Position numbers and translations under genes: made by a program
The notes under the pieces: model-generated
What the model was told of the DNA's origin: nothing
What the model saw: only the letters and a program-made list of their open reading frames with translations
Databases searched by the model: none
Source: Prevotella ihumii
Lineage (GTDB): Bacteria > Bacteroidota > Bacteroidia > Bacteroidales > Bacteroidaceae
Assembly (NCBI RefSeq): GCF_900155655.1
Contig: NZ_LT706987.1
Coordinates: 525,976 to 589,975 of the forward strand
Reading direction: 5' to 3'
Length of the DNA stretch: 64,000 bases
Shown: positions 51,158 through 63,219 of the stretch, one piece after another
How the letters are laid out: each line of letters starts with the position of its first letter
How positions within the stretch are numbered: the first letter of the stretch is position 1

Positions 51158-52480
51158 CTATGATTGCTTGAATTTATATTTAAGTCCATACTCTTCAAGT
51201 TTGCTGTATAGTGTTGTCCTGCCTATTCCGAGCAGTTCGGCGGCGACACTCCGGTTGCCGTTTGCCTGTTTCAACGCACGCAATATCCGCTCCTTATCCT
51301 CCGCGTCATTGCGCAGGGCGAAGTTGACAGTAGAGGTCGGTTTCGTCACGGCAAGTTCCAGATGCTCTTTCATGACAACACCTTCCTGCGCCTGCAATAC
51401 AGCACCCATAACTTTCTGCCGAAGTTCCCGCACGTTGCCCGGCCATGCGTGTGTCAGCAACGCTTTACGTGCTTCGGAACTGAACCCGCTCACGCTACAC
51501 TCCAGCTCTCTGTTTGCCATATCACGGAAGAACTCTGCCAGCGGCATGATGTCTTCCTGACAGTCACGCAACGGAGGAACGGTTATCCCGAAGTCGTGCA
51601 GGCGGTACAGAAGATCCTGCCGAAAACGCTTTTCACTCACTGCCGCTTCCAGATCCTCGTTGGTGGCGGCGATGATGCGGACATTGAAACTCCTGTCTGC
51701 CTTGTCTCCGACCGGGCGATACCGCCTCTCCTGTATGGCGCGGAGCAACATCTGTTGGGTTTCCAACGCGAGGTTTCCTACCTCGTCCAGAAACAGCGTG
51801 CCGCCTTCCGCCTCATGGAAATATCCTTTCTTGGCACAATCTGCTCCTGTAAACGCTCCCTTGACGTGTCCGAAGAAGGCCGAGGGCGCAAGCTCTTTGG
51901 TGAGTGAACCGCAGTCCACCGCCACGAATGGCTTGACTGCCCGCTTGCTCTTGTCGTGCAGGTGGTGGGCAATATGTTCCTTACCCGTGCCGTTCTCTCC
52001 GAATATCATCACGCTCATATCGGTAGCGGCTACCAGCCTTATACGGTGCATGATTTTCTGAAATGCGGAACCGTCACGGGCGAACACAGGCATACGGCGT
52101 TGTCCTGCCTGACGTTCTTTCAGTATGGAACGGATCAGGGGGACAAGTTTATCCTCCACAAGCTGTTTGGGAATATAGTCTATCGAGCCGAGTTTCATGC
52201 TTTCCACGGCGGTATTAACTTCGGCGTAGTCGGTCATAATGATGAAGGGCTGCATCTTTCCCTCCTTTCGCATCCAGCGCAAAAGGTCAATGCCGTTACC
52301 GTCAGGCAGGCGCAGGTCGGCAACCACGATGTCATTATCTGTCGCCTGTTGTAGATGTTTCTTCGCGGTTGAGAGGTGGTAAGCCTTCACGGTGCGGTAG
52401 CCCTCCCGCGCCAGCATGTTGCAGACAAACTCGCAGTACACGATATTGTCTTCTACCACAATTATTGTTGTCTTATCCAT
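51158..52480 (-). CDS. rteB: RteB response regulator (sigma54-activator type)
   Basis: 440 aa. Receiver domain with phospho-acceptor Asp55 (IVVADLRLPD). AAA+ domain with Walker A GENGTGKE at 161-168, the GAFTGA loop at 208-213 and GTLFLDEVG Walker B. C-terminal Fis-type helix-turn-helix (NRSVAAELLGIGRTTLYSKL). In CTnDOT it is the partner of RteA and activates rteC. Overlaps rteA by 8 nt. Confidence 0.95.
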   Translation of the reverse strand: MDKTTIIVVEDNIVYCEFVCNMLAREGYRTVKAYHLSTAKKHLQQATDNDIVVADLRLPDGNGIDLLRWMRKEGKMQPFIIMTDYAEVNTAVESMKLGSIDYIPKQLVEDKLVPLIRSILKERQAGQRRMPVFARDGSAFQKIMHRIRLVAATDMSVMIFGENGTGKEHIAHHLHDKSKRAVKPFVAVDCGSLTKELAPSAFFGHVKGAFTGADCAKKGYFHEAEGGTLFLDEVGNLALETQQMLLRAIQERRYRPVGDKADRSFNVRIIAATNEDLEAAVSEKRFRQDLLYRLHDFGITVPPLRDCQEDIMPLAEFFRDMANRELECSVSGFSSEARKALLTHAWPGNVRELRQKVMGAVLQAQEGVVMKEHLELAVTKPTSTVNFALRNDAEDKERILRALKQANGNRSVAAELLGIGRTTLYSKLEEYGLKYKFKQS

Positions 52481-54791
52481 CTTCGTATTTTCTCCTTTCC
52501 TCTTCTGCCAACCGGATTATTTCCGCTCCCTTATCCAGCACGGCAGTCACGGCATGGCTTAACGCTTCACCATCCGGGAGTACATCGCCATGAAGCAATC
52601 TGTAAAGTACATTTAGCGGTTGGTCGGCACGTAGCACCTCCCACGAGCTGCGCAGGTGGTGTGTCAGGGAATCCAGCTTTTGCAGGTCTTTTTCTGTTGC
52701 CGCTTCCCGTATTGTCTGCATCTCTTTTTCAGTTTCCGTCATCAACTTTTCCAGCATAACGGCTTCATTGCCGTAAGACAGCAAAGCTGAAAAATCCGGT
52801 TTCCCGTCCGGTGTTTCTTTTATGGCACACCTGTCGGAAACCTCCATCAACTCCGATATGGAGAACGGCTTGAACAGGCATCCGGCAAAGCCTTTTGCCA
52901 ATAGTTCCCCTTTGTTACAACTGCCCGAAGCGGTTGCCACAACCACCGGGATTGTTGGTGAATTGCCCACGTTGGACGAACGCAACAGTTCCAGTAATTC
53001 GAAACCGTTTATACCGGGCATATTCAAGTCTGTCAGCAACAGGCTGTATTCTTTCTGGCGTATCATTTCCATCAGTTCCGCAGCATCGGTGCAAGTGTCG
53101 CAGTGTATTCCTTCTTGGGAGTACATCTCTTTCAGCATCAGAAGTAATACCTCATCATTGTCAATGGCGACAACATCATGGAATTTATTGTTATGATAAA
53201 CAGGTGTATTGCTTGTATATCCAAGCTGTTCTTCAGCTTCCTGCATAGAAATTTCAACTGTGAAACGACTGCCTTTCCCTTTCTTGCTGTCCAAACGGAT
53301 TGTTCCGCCAAGCATCGACACAATATTACGCATTATGGCAAGCCCAAGCCCGAAACCCTCCTTTGCGGCGGCATTTGATAGACGTTCAAACGCACCGAAC
53401 GCTTGTTTCTGTTCCTCTTCTGTCATGCCTGTACCTGTATCTTCAACGACCAGTGTCAGAACTCCATTATCATATTCAGTAATCAAAGAAACACCGCCTT
53501 CTTCTGTGAACTTGACTGCGTTTGACAGCAGGTTATTCCCGATTTGTATTATTCGCTCTTTGTCGGTCAATACAATGGCATCGTGTCCAGTCTTCACGGA
53601 CAAGGACAACCCTTTGTTCACTGCAACAGGAATGAACTCCGTTTCAAGTGTGTGCGTGATTGCAGAAATCCGGCAGGGTGACAGACGGGGCTGTTCCTTG
53701 CCGTTGTCCAGGCGGAAGAAGTCAAGCAAAGTGTTGAGCATATCCCGCATACGGTCGGAGGATTGCAGTATATTTCGGATATATTGCCCATTATTACCGC
53801 TATTGCATTCTTTCCGCAAAAGTTCGGTATAGCCAGTTATTGCCGTCAGTGGTGTACGCAACTCATGGGTAATAGTATGTACCGCTTTCTTTCGGGAGGT
53901 TATGAGTACCTCATTTTGTTGCACGGACTGTTCCAATTGCTCGATCAAATCCGTTGTCTTGCGTTTGTATCGTTTAATGTTCTTTGCATCACGGTGTATG
54001 ATGATATAGGAAATGACCAACAGCAAAAGAACAAATCCCATCAAGCCGCCTATCTGCATAAATGATTTTTTACGCATCGCTGTTATCTCGCTTTCTCTAT
54101 TTTGTAAATCAGATTGTACCTTCTTTTCGATTTGGCAAATCAATCCTTGCAGTTGTCTGTTAAGTTCTGCATTACGGGCAGCAAGACTATCGGCTTGTTC
54201 TGACAATCGACGGCTCTGCGCTTTCTGTTCGTTGACCATGTTTCTATTGGATGAACGGAGCGTAGTCGTTGTTGTCGTTGGCTTCGTTCCCTCTTTTTTG
54301 CCAAAGATGCCCAAGAAACCTTTTCGTTTTGGCTTTTTGGACTGTTCCTGCACACTTTTCTGCACAATAACCGGAATTTGATTGGCTATCTTCTTGTTAA
54401 TAGATTGTTGTTCATCCATTAACCGGACTATCTGGAACATCTGTCGTTCCTTATCCTCTAAAAGACTGCGCACACTATCGATGCGCTCTGCTGGATAGGT
54501 GGCCTTGAAACGGCAGAGCATACTGTCCATTGCCATACGCCGTGCATGGTAATGCTCGATATCTTTATCGTTCCATTCCAGTATTGTTTCACCCAATAGA
54601 GAAAATTTTATCATTTGAATATTGATATTGTTTATTTCTTTTCGGAGCTCGTCTATTTTTTTATTGCCAAGTTCTAATGCTTCTATCTCCTGCCATTCAT
54701 AGAGGCTATTATATGCCATACATCCGATAAGAATGGAGATAAGTATATATCCCAACTGTATTGCCTTATAGAAATTTCCTGACCGCTCCAT
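52473..54791 (-). CDS. rteA: RteA hybrid sensor histidine kinase
   Basis: 772 aa. Two transmembrane helices (about 13-29 and 244-265) flank a helical, coiled-coil sensor region. Then HisKA with His309 (HTITHELRTPLTAITGY), HATPase (NLLSNAVKFTEEG, DTGTGMTEEE, GFGLGLAI), a receiver domain with Asp588 (LLLTDLNMPG) and a C-terminal Hpt-like domain with the His711-His712 pair. It relays phosphate to RteB. The start overlaps the tet(Q) stop by one base (TAATG). The signal it senses is not established. Confidence 0.95.
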   Translation of the reverse strand: MERSGNFYKAIQLGYILISILIGCMAYNSLYEWQEIEALELGNKKIDELRKEINNINIQMIKFSLLGETILEWNDKDIEHYHARRMAMDSMLCRFKATYPAERIDSVRSLLEDKERQMFQIVRLMDEQQSINKKIANQIPVIVQKSVQEQSKKPKRKGFLGIFGKKEGTKPTTTTTTLRSSNRNMVNEQKAQSRRLSEQADSLAARNAELNRQLQGLICQIEKKVQSDLQNRESEITAMRKKSFMQIGGLMGFVLLLLVISYIIIHRDAKNIKRYKRKTTDLIEQLEQSVQQNEVLITSRKKAVHTITHELRTPLTAITGYTELLRKECNSGNNGQYIRNILQSSDRMRDMLNTLLDFFRLDNGKEQPRLSPCRISAITHTLETEFIPVAVNKGLSLSVKTGHDAIVLTDKERIIQIGNNLLSNAVKFTEEGGVSLITEYDNGVLTLVVEDTGTGMTEEEQKQAFGAFERLSNAAAKEGFGLGLAIMRNIVSMLGGTIRLDSKKGKGSRFTVEISMQEAEEQLGYTSNTPVYHNNKFHDVVAIDNDEVLLLMLKEMYSQEGIHCDTCTDAAELMEMIRQKEYSLLLTDLNMPGINGFELLELLRSSNVGNSPTIPVVVATASGSCNKGELLAKGFAGCLFKPFSISELMEVSDRCAIKETPDGKPDFSALLSYGNEAVMLEKLMTETEKEMQTIREAATEKDLQKLDSLTHHLRSSWEVLRADQPLNVLYRLLHGDVLPDGEALSHAVTAVLDKGAEIIRLAEEERRKYEDG

Positions 54792-56716
54792 TATTTTGAT
54801 GACATTGATTTTTGGAACATGAATAAAAGTTTATCTTTTTCGTTCATGCGGATATTATCAGAATAATCGCCTTTTGTTATTTGATACCCGCATGGCTTGA
54901 CCATAAAAACGCCTAAGCCCTTAGTGTATGAACTTACTTCTGAGGCGTAGTCTTTACTTGTATTTAATGGAACTTTCCCTTTAATATGACACCACTCATT
55001 ATTGCAACTGATGTCTTCAATCTCAGACATCATTTTTTGCAAATCTGTAATAGCTTTGGAACTTGCCGCTTGGGGTATCTGCAACTCAAAATAGAGCATC
55101 GGTTCGAGAATGTCCACACCTGACTGTTGCAAGGCCAGCCTGAAGACATAAGGGGTCAGCTGTCTGAAATCAGCAGGTGTACTTACCGGGCTATAATACT
55201 CGGCTTGAGTAAAAGTTACTTTCAGATCAGTCACTTCCCATCCATGTAAACCAGATTGGCAAGACATACGAATCCCTTCAAAAACGGCATTTTGAAAAGA
55301 ATGGTTCAGATAACCATAGGAGATGTCACTTTCGATTTGCAACCCTGTCCCTAACGGCAAGGGTTCAAGCGTCAGCCCTATTGTGGCCCAGTAAGGGTTG
55401 GGTGGCACTTCGATCTGAATAATCTTATTGACCTTTTTTATAGGTCGTTCTTTGTAGATAGTCTTGATCTCATCAAAATGGACCTTTACGGAAAATCGTT
55501 CTTCCAGCAATGTCTGTATGATTTCCTTTTGGGTCAAACCATATAACGAGATTTCCAATTCATCACTATATGAGTTTATGGAAAAGGACAAAGACGGGTC
55601 TTCAATCCACAATGTATTCAGAGCGGATATCACCTTGCTTCTCTCTTCGGGCCTGTCTGGCCGGACGGAGGATTTGAGAGCGGGATGCTGATGCGATAAT
55701 CCTTGAATCAAACAAGGTTCAGCACCTAAATAATTTCCGATTCGAAAATCATCCATATCCTCTACAATCGCGATATCATTGGCGCCCACTTCATCAACAT
55801 TTATCTCTCTGCCCTGATAAATAGTCTTTAGATTTTTAATCTTGATGAATTTTTCCGAATCGTTGATTCTTACAATGTCTCGAAGTCTCAGACTTCCGTC
55901 AATTATTTTTAGAAAACTTCTTTTATGTCCTTTGGGGTCATGCTCTATCTTATAGAGATAAGCTGAAAGTCTGTTTGAGACTGATTCTGGAGGAAGTATA
56001 AAAGAAGAGATGGCGTCCAACAACTCATTGATACCGATATTGAACATTGCTGATCCATGTAGTACCGGATAGACTTTGGCTTTTGCCACAAGATCGATTA
56101 TCGTATTCCAATAATCAGCCGGTGAAATTTCGCTATCCGCCAAATATCGTTCTAATATATTGTCGTCATGGTTGCATACAAATTCTTTGTATTCTTCCTT
56201 TATATATGTTTGGGAGCAAATCGGATAAACCAATCCATCGACAACAGTTTGCATAAACAGGACATCTTGAGACAGATTTGTTTTTATATCCAGATACAAA
56301 CGCTCTAAATTCACACCGTCACGGTCAATTTTATTGATAAATATAATTGTCGGGATTTGCAGTTTTTGTAAAGTATTGAACAGCAACTTTGTTTGCGCTT
56401 GTATGCCTTCCTTTGCGGATAAGATGAGGACTGCTCCATCAAGCATTTTGAATGTCCGCTCCACTTCCGCAATAAAATCCATGTGTCCCGGAGTGTCAAT
56501 GATATTGCATTTCACTCCATTCCAGATAATAGATGTCGTAGAAGCCCGAACAGTAATTCCTCTACGTTTCTCTATATCCATAGAGTCTGTTATGGTGTCA
56601 CCATTATCCACACGGCCGCACTTTTCCGTTGCTCCACTGGCAAACAGCAGATTCTCGGTTACGGAAGTTTTTCCTGCATCAATGTGAGCAAGAATTCCTA
56701 AATTTATAATATTCAT
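54791..56716 (-). CDS. tet(Q): Tet(Q) tetracycline resistance ribosomal protection protein
   Basis: 641 aa from ATG 56716 ([20 protein letters not shown]). An in-frame GTG at 56764 would add 16 residues, as in some database versions. EF-G-like GTPase with P-loop [18 protein letters not shown] and NKIDRD, followed by the translation-factor domains. It releases tetracycline from the ribosome. First gene of tetQ-rteA-rteB, so resistance and transfer control share a transcript. The gene is complete, with no frameshift. Confidence 0.97.
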   Translation of the reverse strand: MNIINLGILAHIDAGKTSVTENLLFASGATEKCGRVDNGDTITDSMDIEKRRGITVRASTTSIIWNGVKCNIIDTPGHMDFIAEVERTFKMLDGAVLILSAKEGIQAQTKLLFNTLQKLQIPTIIFINKIDRDGVNLERLYLDIKTNLSQDVLFMQTVVDGLVYPICSQTYIKEEYKEFVCNHDDNILERYLADSEISPADYWNTIIDLVAKAKVYPVLHGSAMFNIGINELLDAISSFILPPESVSNRLSAYLYKIEHDPKGHKRSFLKIIDGSLRLRDIVRINDSEKFIKIKNLKTIYQGREINVDEVGANDIAIVEDMDDFRIGNYLGAEPCLIQGLSHQHPALKSSVRPDRPEERSKVISALNTLWIEDPSLSFSINSYSDELEISLYGLTQKEIIQTLLEERFSVKVHFDEIKTIYKERPIKKVNKIIQIEVPPNPYWATIGLTLEPLPLGTGLQIESDISYGYLNHSFQNAVFEGIRMSCQSGLHGWEVTDLKVTFTQAEYYSPVSTPADFRQLTPYVFRLALQQSGVDILEPMLYFELQIPQAASSKAITDLQKMMSEIEDISCNNEWCHIKGKVPLNTSKDYASEVSSYTKGLGVFMVKPCGYQITKGDYSDNIRMNEKDKLLFMFQKSMSSK

Positions 56717-56882
56717 TTGGATTAAGCAATAATATACTACAATAGATGCATTGTCGAAACGCACCTTTTAATACCTCCTCGTAGCATGTGAGAACTACAG
56801 GATTACTAACTCGTATTAATATGTATATTATTACTGCCGCATAACGATTGCAAAATTACACAAAAAAAATATATCTAACAAA
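56717..56882 (-). promoter_or_regulatory. tet(Q) promoter and leader
   Basis: On the minus strand TTTG (56882-56879), 20 nt, then TAATTTTG (56858-56851): an exact match to the Bacteroides TTTG-N19-21-TAnnTTTG consensus. The leader to tet(Q) is about 130 nt. In CTnDOT this leader controls tetQ-rteA-rteB by tetracycline-dependent translational attenuation. A short leader frame starts at ATG on the minus strand near 56789 ([10 protein letters not shown]); whether it is the regulatory peptide is not proven here. Confidence 0.75.
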
Positions 56883-57250
56883 AGTGGGAGGATTTTTTAA
56901 CTTTTTTTACCATAGACATTTTATTAGGGAAGCGTAGGTTCAACTGGTAAGTACAAATAAGTAGAAATGTTTGAACAACAACGTTTTAGGAAGTTGAAAA
57001 AAATCAAGTTTCTCTCTCGGTATAACGTTTATTTTGGCCAATATCTTCTTTAGTTTGGCATTTGAGTATTTCCCATTCGTGTTCTATTTAGCTCCTTATT
57101 ATGAGTATGTAGCAAGTTGCTTATCAAATTCAGCCTCTTTGAGGGTCAAATATGGTTTTGCAAATGGTGACTGACAAGACATAAACAAGGTCAGCAGGAT
57201 TTTTTACATAAATGGACATGAATGTATATAACCTAAAATAAGAATAAATT

Positions 57251-57355
57251 TTAATAAGGGCTGCCCAAAAAGAAAAAAAATGCAGTTGCCATCCTACAGA
57301 TACTTGCAGAAAGGATAAAATTTACTTTTAGACCTTTTGGGATAGCCCTTATTAA
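57251..57355. mobile_element. MITE-like inverted-repeat element
   Basis: TTAATAAGGGCT (57251-57262) faces AGCCCTTATTAA (57344-57355). Allowing a few mismatches the arms extend inward through GCCCAAAAAG and CTTTTGGGAT. TTAA at both outer ends could be the target duplication, leaving a 97-bp body with no coding capacity. The ends resemble those of IS4/IS1182-like elements of Bacteroidetes (from memory). It lies just downstream of the 1946-aa gene and could also terminate its transcript. The rest of the 56883-57378 gap shows nothing I can name. Confidence 0.5.
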
Positions 57356-57378
57356 TACTTCAGATAAAATTCCTAAGG

Positions 57379-60300
57379 TTATATTTTCAATCCTTTGGAC
57401 CGGGTTTCCTCCTTGGCATACAGCCCCGGATGCCCAGTTATGGTGTGATTGGCGATAATACTTTCCGATGGATTGCGTATTTGCGGTGATGTATCTTCGG
57501 GATATTGCCTGATACCGTTTCGCACACCTTTCGCTTCCGGTTTGACCTGTTGCCCTTCATGCTCCTTTTCGGTGATTTCGGGTGTAGGCGGCGCAAGTTC
57601 CAGCTGTATCTTGCGGTCAAGGGCGGCAAGTTCGGACTTCAACTGTTTCAGTTCTTCCTCCTTCTTCCACACCTTGCCTGCTATCTCCTGCAACTGCGGT
57701 ATCTCACGTTCCAAGACCTCATTCTTCGCTTTATACTGGTCGATGATGGAGGGGATTCTCTCAATCGCGTTGAGGAAGTTGCGGGCGGCGGCCAACGGGT
57801 CAGCCAGCGCCAGATGCCCGTTGTTGTAGGTGTACTTGTAGTTCCCCTCGACCACGAAGCGGTTGTCGGTAAACTCCAATCCCTCTTTGAGTATCCTTTC
57901 GCTGACCACCTTTATCGGGAAACCGTAAAACTCTCCAACCTGCGTGTACAACCCTCCGGTCGTGGCATTCTTGGCTATCTCCTGCAAACGCTTTCCGATG
58001 ACTTTCTCATCGGCGGAATCCACTCCGTCCACCTTTATTATATTAAGGTGATTGCCCTCCTTGTCGGTCTGCACCACAGAGAGGAAGCGGTTCCAGTCCT
58101 CCGTCATGGCATCTATGAAAGCTGTGTTGTTGCCCAGCTCGCGGGTCTTCGATTCCAGCTTGAACTCCGAATCACGCTTGCCCTTGTTGAACGACTTGCG
58201 TTCCCCTTCGAGCGAGGCGATACGTTTTTCCAGTTTCGCCTTGTCCAGCAGGTCGGTGTTGCCGGATAGCAACGCCATATATTCCGAGAAGTTCATGCCC
58301 GATTTCTCGTCCATTGCCCCCTCGTCGATGGTACGCGCTTCCATAGCACCGCTTTTAAGCTGGCTGATGAAAGTCTGCTTGCAGTGCAGGAGGTTGAACT
58401 TGTAACTGTCCAGTGATTTTTCCACCGCGTAGATTATTACGTCCACGTTGTTCCCGGCGAAATGCTTGGCTATCTCGTTGCCTGCTCTAACTCCCCGTCC
58501 GTCACGCTGTTGCAGGTCGGACGGTCGCCACGGCGTATCAAGATGATGAATTGCCACACACCGTTTCTGTGCGTTCACACCCGTTCCGAGCATGGAGGTG
58601 GAGCCGAACAGCACACGCACCGTCCCGGCGTTCATGGCGTCTATCACCGCCTTCCGCGCCTTGTCGGTCTTGCACTCCTGAATGAAGCGCACCTCGCTTG
58701 GCGGTATGCCGTAGTCCTCCGTCAGTTTGCGCTTGATTTCCGAATAGACGTTCCACCCATCGCCCGGCTGGTAAGTCCCCAAGTCAGAGAAAACGAACTG
58801 CGTGCCTTTCTGCGCGTCGTATTTTTGATAATACTCCGCGATTATTTTGGCACAGTGGCTCGCCTTGTTGTCGGGGTGGTCTTCGTAATGCGGGTCTATC
58901 ATGCGCATGTCGAGTGCCATCTTCCGGGCATAGTCCGTGGCGATGAGCATCTTCGCCTTTTCTTCCGTTTCCGAAAGCGGCAGCCTGCCCAACAAGGTGG
59001 CATCGCCCGTCTTGGCGAACTGCATCAGTTTCTGTATGAAGTCCTCCTGTTCTGGCGTGGGCGGTATATGGTGCAGTATCTCGTTCTTGGCAGGACGGTC
59101 AACGCCCACATCCTCCGCCGTGCGGTAGTCCGTGATTTCATTATAGAAGGCGGCAAGCTCCGGCACTTTGATGAAGTAGCGGAAACGCTCCTTCTGGACC
59201 ACATTGTTCGTCACGTTAAATTCAAAATCCGTCGTCTTCTTGGCAAATATCGCCGCCCAAGCGTCGAAACACCTTATGTCCTGCCGTTCCAGCTCCTTCG
59301 GGCGCAGGTACTTGAACAGCAGGTACAATTCAGTCAGTGAGTTGCTGATAGTCGTGCCGGAGAGGAAGGTCGCACCCAAGTCTTTTCCTGTGCGCTCCTG
59401 TATGGTGCGTATGGCAAAGAGCATGTTAAGTGCCTTCTGGCTTCCCTCGCTGTTTCCCAATCCCGCCACACGGTCGTGGCGCGTGTTGAAAGTCAGATTC
59501 TTGAACTGGTGGCTCTCATCTATGAAGATGTGGTCGATGCCCATCTGCTTGAAATCCACCACGTCGTCCGTGCGTGACTTTATGGCGTGTTCCACCTTCT
59601 CCAGCTTCGCTTCAAGGTTGTGCTTGCGCTTCTCCAATCCTTTCAGCATCGCCCGCGACACGTTCTTTCCCTGCTGCCGTAGCACTTCGAGGTTTTCCTC
59701 CACCGTGTCAAGCTCTGCTTGCAGGATGCGCTGCTGCAATTCCGGCGACTGCGGTATCTTGCCGAACTGGTCGTGCGACATGATGACGCAATCGTAGTCG
59801 TTGTTCTTTATATTATTGAAGAAGCGCACACGGTTGGCGGTCGAAAAGTCCTTCTCCGAAGCGTACAGAATACGTGCGTTGGGATATGCCGCCTGATAGG
59901 TGGCTGCAATCTCCGCAACGTTGGCTTTCAGCCCGATAATCATCGGCTTGTGTGCCAAATTCAGACGCTTCATCTCATGCGCGGCGATGCACATTATCAG
60001 CGTCTTACCGGTTCCCACCTCGTGGTCGCAAATTCCGCCGCCGTTCTGTTTCAACATCCAGACGCAATCCATCTGTGAGGGATAGACGCTCTTGATACCC
60101 CGGCTTGCCAGCCCTTTCAGGTTGAGGTCGGGAAAGGTCTGATGGGAGCCGTCGTAGCGCGGGCGCACGAAACAGTTGAACTTGCGGTTATACATCGTCG
60201 TCAGCCGCTCCTTGAACTGTGGCGACTGCTCTTCGAGCCATTCGGAGAAGCCGTTTCGTATCTCGTCAATCTTGGCGTTGGCGAGCTGTATTCCCTCGCT

Positions 60301-63219
60301 GTCGCGCACCTTGATGTCGTTGCCATGCTCGTCCCTGCCGATGGACTTCATCATGTCGGGACAGGTGTTGTGCAGGGCGTGTTTCAGAAGGTGCATGCCG
60401 TCATAGTTACGGTAATACCCCTTCACCAGAAACTCGTCCGTGATTTTCATGGTGCGGTAGCCGCACGCCACCGAAAACTCGTCCATGCTTGCAGAGTAGG
60501 CGATTTTCACCTCCGTGTCGAACAGCCGGCTCATGTAGGCGGCATAGACACCCGTCGGAATCCAGCGTTCCCCGAAATTGAAATCAAGGTCTTCAAAAGC
60601 GATGCGCGGCGGTTCGGCATCTTTCAGAGCCTCCAACGCCTGCTTCACCTCCGGCATACGTTCACTTTCGGGGTTTTCGCCCATCCAAGCCTCTATGCGT
60701 TCCGCTTTCTCTATCACGTTTCCGGCAATAAAGCGGTCCTTAATCTCGTAACCGGTTACGAGCGGATTGTAATAGATGCGCCCTTGCAGGGCTGTGAGCA
60801 AATCCTCCGCCGTACTGTCGGTTATCTCCCGCATATAGTCGAGATCGACAGTGCCGAACTTGTTGAGCGACGCGGACAGTGCTTCTTCGGGTGAGCCGAC
60901 GTTGGCATGGCTCTCCACGGAGAAGGAAACGGGACGCTCGAAGATGTCCGCCTTGACAAACTTCCCGTTCTCCGCCCGTTCCAGCGAAAGGATGTCACGC
61001 CCGCCCGCGTCCATCATCACTAACTTCACGTTCTGCTTGGCGTTGAGGTTGCCGTAGCGCATGACAAACTCATCGTAACAGGTGTTTAGATGCTCTCGCC
61101 ACGGGACATTTGCTTCATGCAGGTTCGATTCATAGCGGTACAGCCGCTCGTAGGCGTCACGGAGTAAAACATACTGTAACGCCTTCTCCTTCTGGTAGCC
61201 TTTCAGGTCGAGCGGCTGGAATGTCGCCCCGTATGGCGTGATGTCCTTCAGGTAGCCGATGTTATGACGCCCCCTGTCAGCCACCAGCGACCCTTCGCGC
61301 AGGTGCATCTCCGGCGTGCGGTGGTAGGCACGCGGCGAAAGGTCCACGACTTCTTCCTTCGGCTTCTCCGCTTCGATGTCGGGGAAAAGGGAGGTCGCCA
61401 CCGCTTCCGGTGGGGTATCTGTAACGGCAGGTGCGGTGACTGCTTCCGGCTGTGTTTCCTCCTGCCGTGGTTGCTCACGGGGAGTGTCCGGCACGGCTTT
61501 CACTTCCATCTTTTCCGCCGCCGCTTGTTTCTCGTTATGCTGCCTTGCCAGTTCCCGAAGTTCCTTCCTGCGTTCCGGCGTCAAATCCATCATCATCTCG
61601 TAGAAGCCGTTGATGGGAGGATTGGTATCCCAGTCCAACGTGGCATAGATGTCGTCTGGGTCGGCAGGCTTGGCGGTGTTCTCCGTTTTAGCCTCCTTGT
61701 TCTCTGTTACAGTCTTAGGGGTGGTAGCCGTCGGCACAGCCGTAACATTTTGTGTGACATGCACCTGTGGCTTGGGTAGAACGCGCCTTGCCGAGCTTTC
61801 CTTTTTCGCCTCCTTTTTCTTTTTGGCGGTTTTTGGTTGTTGGCTGACTTCTTCCGTCATCCCCCAGAGATCGAGCAAGGATAGCTGCACACCGTCAGAA
61901 TATTTCGGACGTGGCTCTATCTCCGGCTTTTCCTCTGTGGGTTGCGGTTTCTCCGTCGGAGTTTCCACCGCCTGCATCGAAGATGTTGTTTCCATCTTTA
62001 TGGCAGTACGCTCCACCTCCTTTTGAACGGTAACTTTTTCTTCCGTTCCCGACTGCCGGATTGAACCCGAATACAGACGCATGGCGAGCCTGTAATGGAA
62101 ATCCTCGTCGAGCATACGGTGCAAATCCCCGGCGATGCCTGCTGCCTTGCCCTCGTGCAGATAGACCATAGCGGGCTTCCCGTATGGGTCGGTGTCAAGT
62201 TTCGCCGTCGTATGCACGATGCGTTCCGGGTGGTGGATGAAATAGGCGTTGTCGGTCAGGTCGGTTTTCGTGTCCGTCTGTATTACGGTCATCAGCCGCT
62301 CGTCCTGCGACATTTCCTTCTTGCTGAGGTTCTTTTGCAGGACAATCAGGTCACTGCCCACTTCTGTCCCCGCGTTGTCCGTGAACAGGTTGTTGGGCAG
62401 GCGTATCGCGGATACCAGATCAGCCTTACTGAACAGCTCGTTACGCACGGAGGTCTTGGTGCTGTTCAATACCCCTTGCGAGGTGATGAACGCCACGATA
62501 CCGCCGTCACGCACGGCATCCAGTCCTTTGAGAAAGAAATAGTTGTGGATGGCTTTCTGGGCGGAGCGTCTGCCGAATGAGTCGCTCCGCTGAAACTCAG
62601 GGTCGAACACGGCTATGTCTCCGAACGGAATGTTGGACACCGCCAAGTCGAAATAATTGTTGAACGGTCTTTCGATTTTCTCAAAACCGCAGGTGCGCGT
62701 TTTCTTGCCGGGATAGAGATGCCTCAGGATTGTACCCGTGAGCAGATCCTTCTCGAAAGCCATCACATCCGCATTGGGGTTGTGCCGCAGCATGGAATCC
62801 ACGAACACGCCAACCCCCGCCGACGGTTCGAGCATACGGGCGGGGCGGACGCTGTAATCTGCCAGCACGTCCGCGATGGTGTCGGTTATCTCTTTGGGGG
62901 TGTAGAAAGCGGTCAGCACGGACGCTTTCAGCGAATCCACAAACCGCTTGTACTCTGTTTCGTCCTTGCTGTTCTCACGGATAAGCCTGTGCAACTCCAC
63001 TGTCGGGGCGAACAGTTCGAGGTCGGATTTCGCCCACCGGACGGCATCCGTCAGTTCCTTTGCAGGGTTGAGGATACATTTCAGACCGCCGAAACCGCAG
63101 TACCTTTGAAGTATGGCACGCTCTTCGGTTGTCGCTGTCCTGTTTTCCCTGTCAAGGATGAATGCCGTCCGTATCGCCTCGATGTTGTCCCGCAGTTTCT
63201 GTTTGCGGTTAAACGCCAT
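57379..63219 (-). CDS. DNA methylase-helicase fusion protein
   Basis: 1946 aa. N-terminal N6-adenine methylase-like domain ([15 protein letters not shown] near residue 135 and [12 protein letters not shown] in place of NPPY). A Pro/Glu/Lys-rich linker follows (about 395-640). Then a SNF2/DEAD-like helicase with Walker A EVGTGKT (about residue 1068), DESH (about 1233) and a helicase C-terminal block ([28 protein letters not shown], about 1555-1575). The C-terminus is coiled coil. Such polyvalent proteins are widespread in Bacteroidales conjugative transposons; protection of incoming DNA from restriction is a reasonable guess, not shown. It overlaps the DUF1896 gene by 11 nt. Confidence 0.9.
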   Translation of the reverse strand: MAFNRKQKLRDNIEAIRTAFILDRENRTATTEERAILQRYCGFGGLKCILNPAKELTDAVRWAKSDLELFAPTVELHRLIRENSKDETEYKRFVDSLKASVLTAFYTPKEITDTIADVLADYSVRPARMLEPSAGVGVFVDSMLRHNPNADVMAFEKDLLTGTILRHLYPGKKTRTCGFEKIERPFNNYFDLAVSNIPFGDIAVFDPEFQRSDSFGRRSAQKAIHNYFFLKGLDAVRDGGIVAFITSQGVLNSTKTSVRNELFSKADLVSAIRLPNNLFTDNAGTEVGSDLIVLQKNLSKKEMSQDERLMTVIQTDTKTDLTDNAYFIHHPERIVHTTAKLDTDPYGKPAMVYLHEGKAAGIAGDLHRMLDEDFHYRLAMRLYSGSIRQSGTEEKVTVQKEVERTAIKMETTSSMQAVETPTEKPQPTEEKPEIEPRPKYSDGVQLSLLDLWGMTEEVSQQPKTAKKKKEAKKESSARRVLPKPQVHVTQNVTAVPTATTPKTVTENKEAKTENTAKPADPDDIYATLDWDTNPPINGFYEMMMDLTPERRKELRELARQHNEKQAAAEKMEVKAVPDTPREQPRQEETQPEAVTAPAVTDTPPEAVATSLFPDIEAEKPKEEVVDLSPRAYHRTPEMHLREGSLVADRGRHNIGYLKDITPYGATFQPLDLKGYQKEKALQYVLLRDAYERLYRYESNLHEANVPWREHLNTCYDEFVMRYGNLNAKQNVKLVMMDAGGRDILSLERAENGKFVKADIFERPVSFSVESHANVGSPEEALSASLNKFGTVDLDYMREITDSTAEDLLTALQGRIYYNPLVTGYEIKDRFIAGNVIEKAERIEAWMGENPESERMPEVKQALEALKDAEPPRIAFEDLDFNFGERWIPTGVYAAYMSRLFDTEVKIAYSASMDEFSVACGYRTMKITDEFLVKGYYRNYDGMHLLKHALHNTCPDMMKSIGRDEHGNDIKVRDSEGIQLANAKIDEIRNGFSEWLEEQSPQFKERLTTMYNRKFNCFVRPRYDGSHQTFPDLNLKGLASRGIKSVYPSQMDCVWMLKQNGGGICDHEVGTGKTLIMCIAAHEMKRLNLAHKPMIIGLKANVAEIAATYQAAYPNARILYASEKDFSTANRVRFFNNIKNNDYDCVIMSHDQFGKIPQSPELQQRILQAELDTVEENLEVLRQQGKNVSRAMLKGLEKRKHNLEAKLEKVEHAIKSRTDDVVDFKQMGIDHIFIDESHQFKNLTFNTRHDRVAGLGNSEGSQKALNMLFAIRTIQERTGKDLGATFLSGTTISNSLTELYLLFKYLRPKELERQDIRCFDAWAAIFAKKTTDFEFNVTNNVVQKERFRYFIKVPELAAFYNEITDYRTAEDVGVDRPAKNEILHHIPPTPEQEDFIQKLMQFAKTGDATLLGRLPLSETEEKAKMLIATDYARKMALDMRMIDPHYEDHPDNKASHCAKIIAEYYQKYDAQKGTQFVFSDLGTYQPGDGWNVYSEIKRKLTEDYGIPPSEVRFIQECKTDKARKAVIDAMNAGTVRVLFGSTSMLGTGVNAQKRCVAIHHLDTPWRPSDLQQRDGRGVRAGNEIAKHFAGNNVDVIIYAVEKSLDSYKFNLLHCKQTFISQLKSGAMEARTIDEGAMDEKSGMNFSEYMALLSGNTDLLDKAKLEKRIASLEGERKSFNKGKRDSEFKLESKTRELGNNTAFIDAMTEDWNRFLSVVQTDKEGNHLNIIKVDGVDSADEKVIGKRLQEIAKNATTGGLYTQVGEFYGFPIKVVSERILKEGLEFTDNRFVVEGNYKYTYNNGHLALADPLAAARNFLNAIERIPSIIDQYKAKNEVLEREIPQLQEIAGKVWKKEEELKQLKSELAALDRKIQLELAPPTPEITEKEHEGQQVKPEAKGVRNGIRQYPEDTSPQIRNPSESIIANHTITGHPGLYAKEETRSKGLKI

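Noticed and set aside
57505..58269. Long plus-strand frames opposite the methylase-helicase gene (also 58462-59340, 60142-60894)
   Set aside because: They are antisense shadows of a GC-rich gene with clear motifs on the minus strand.
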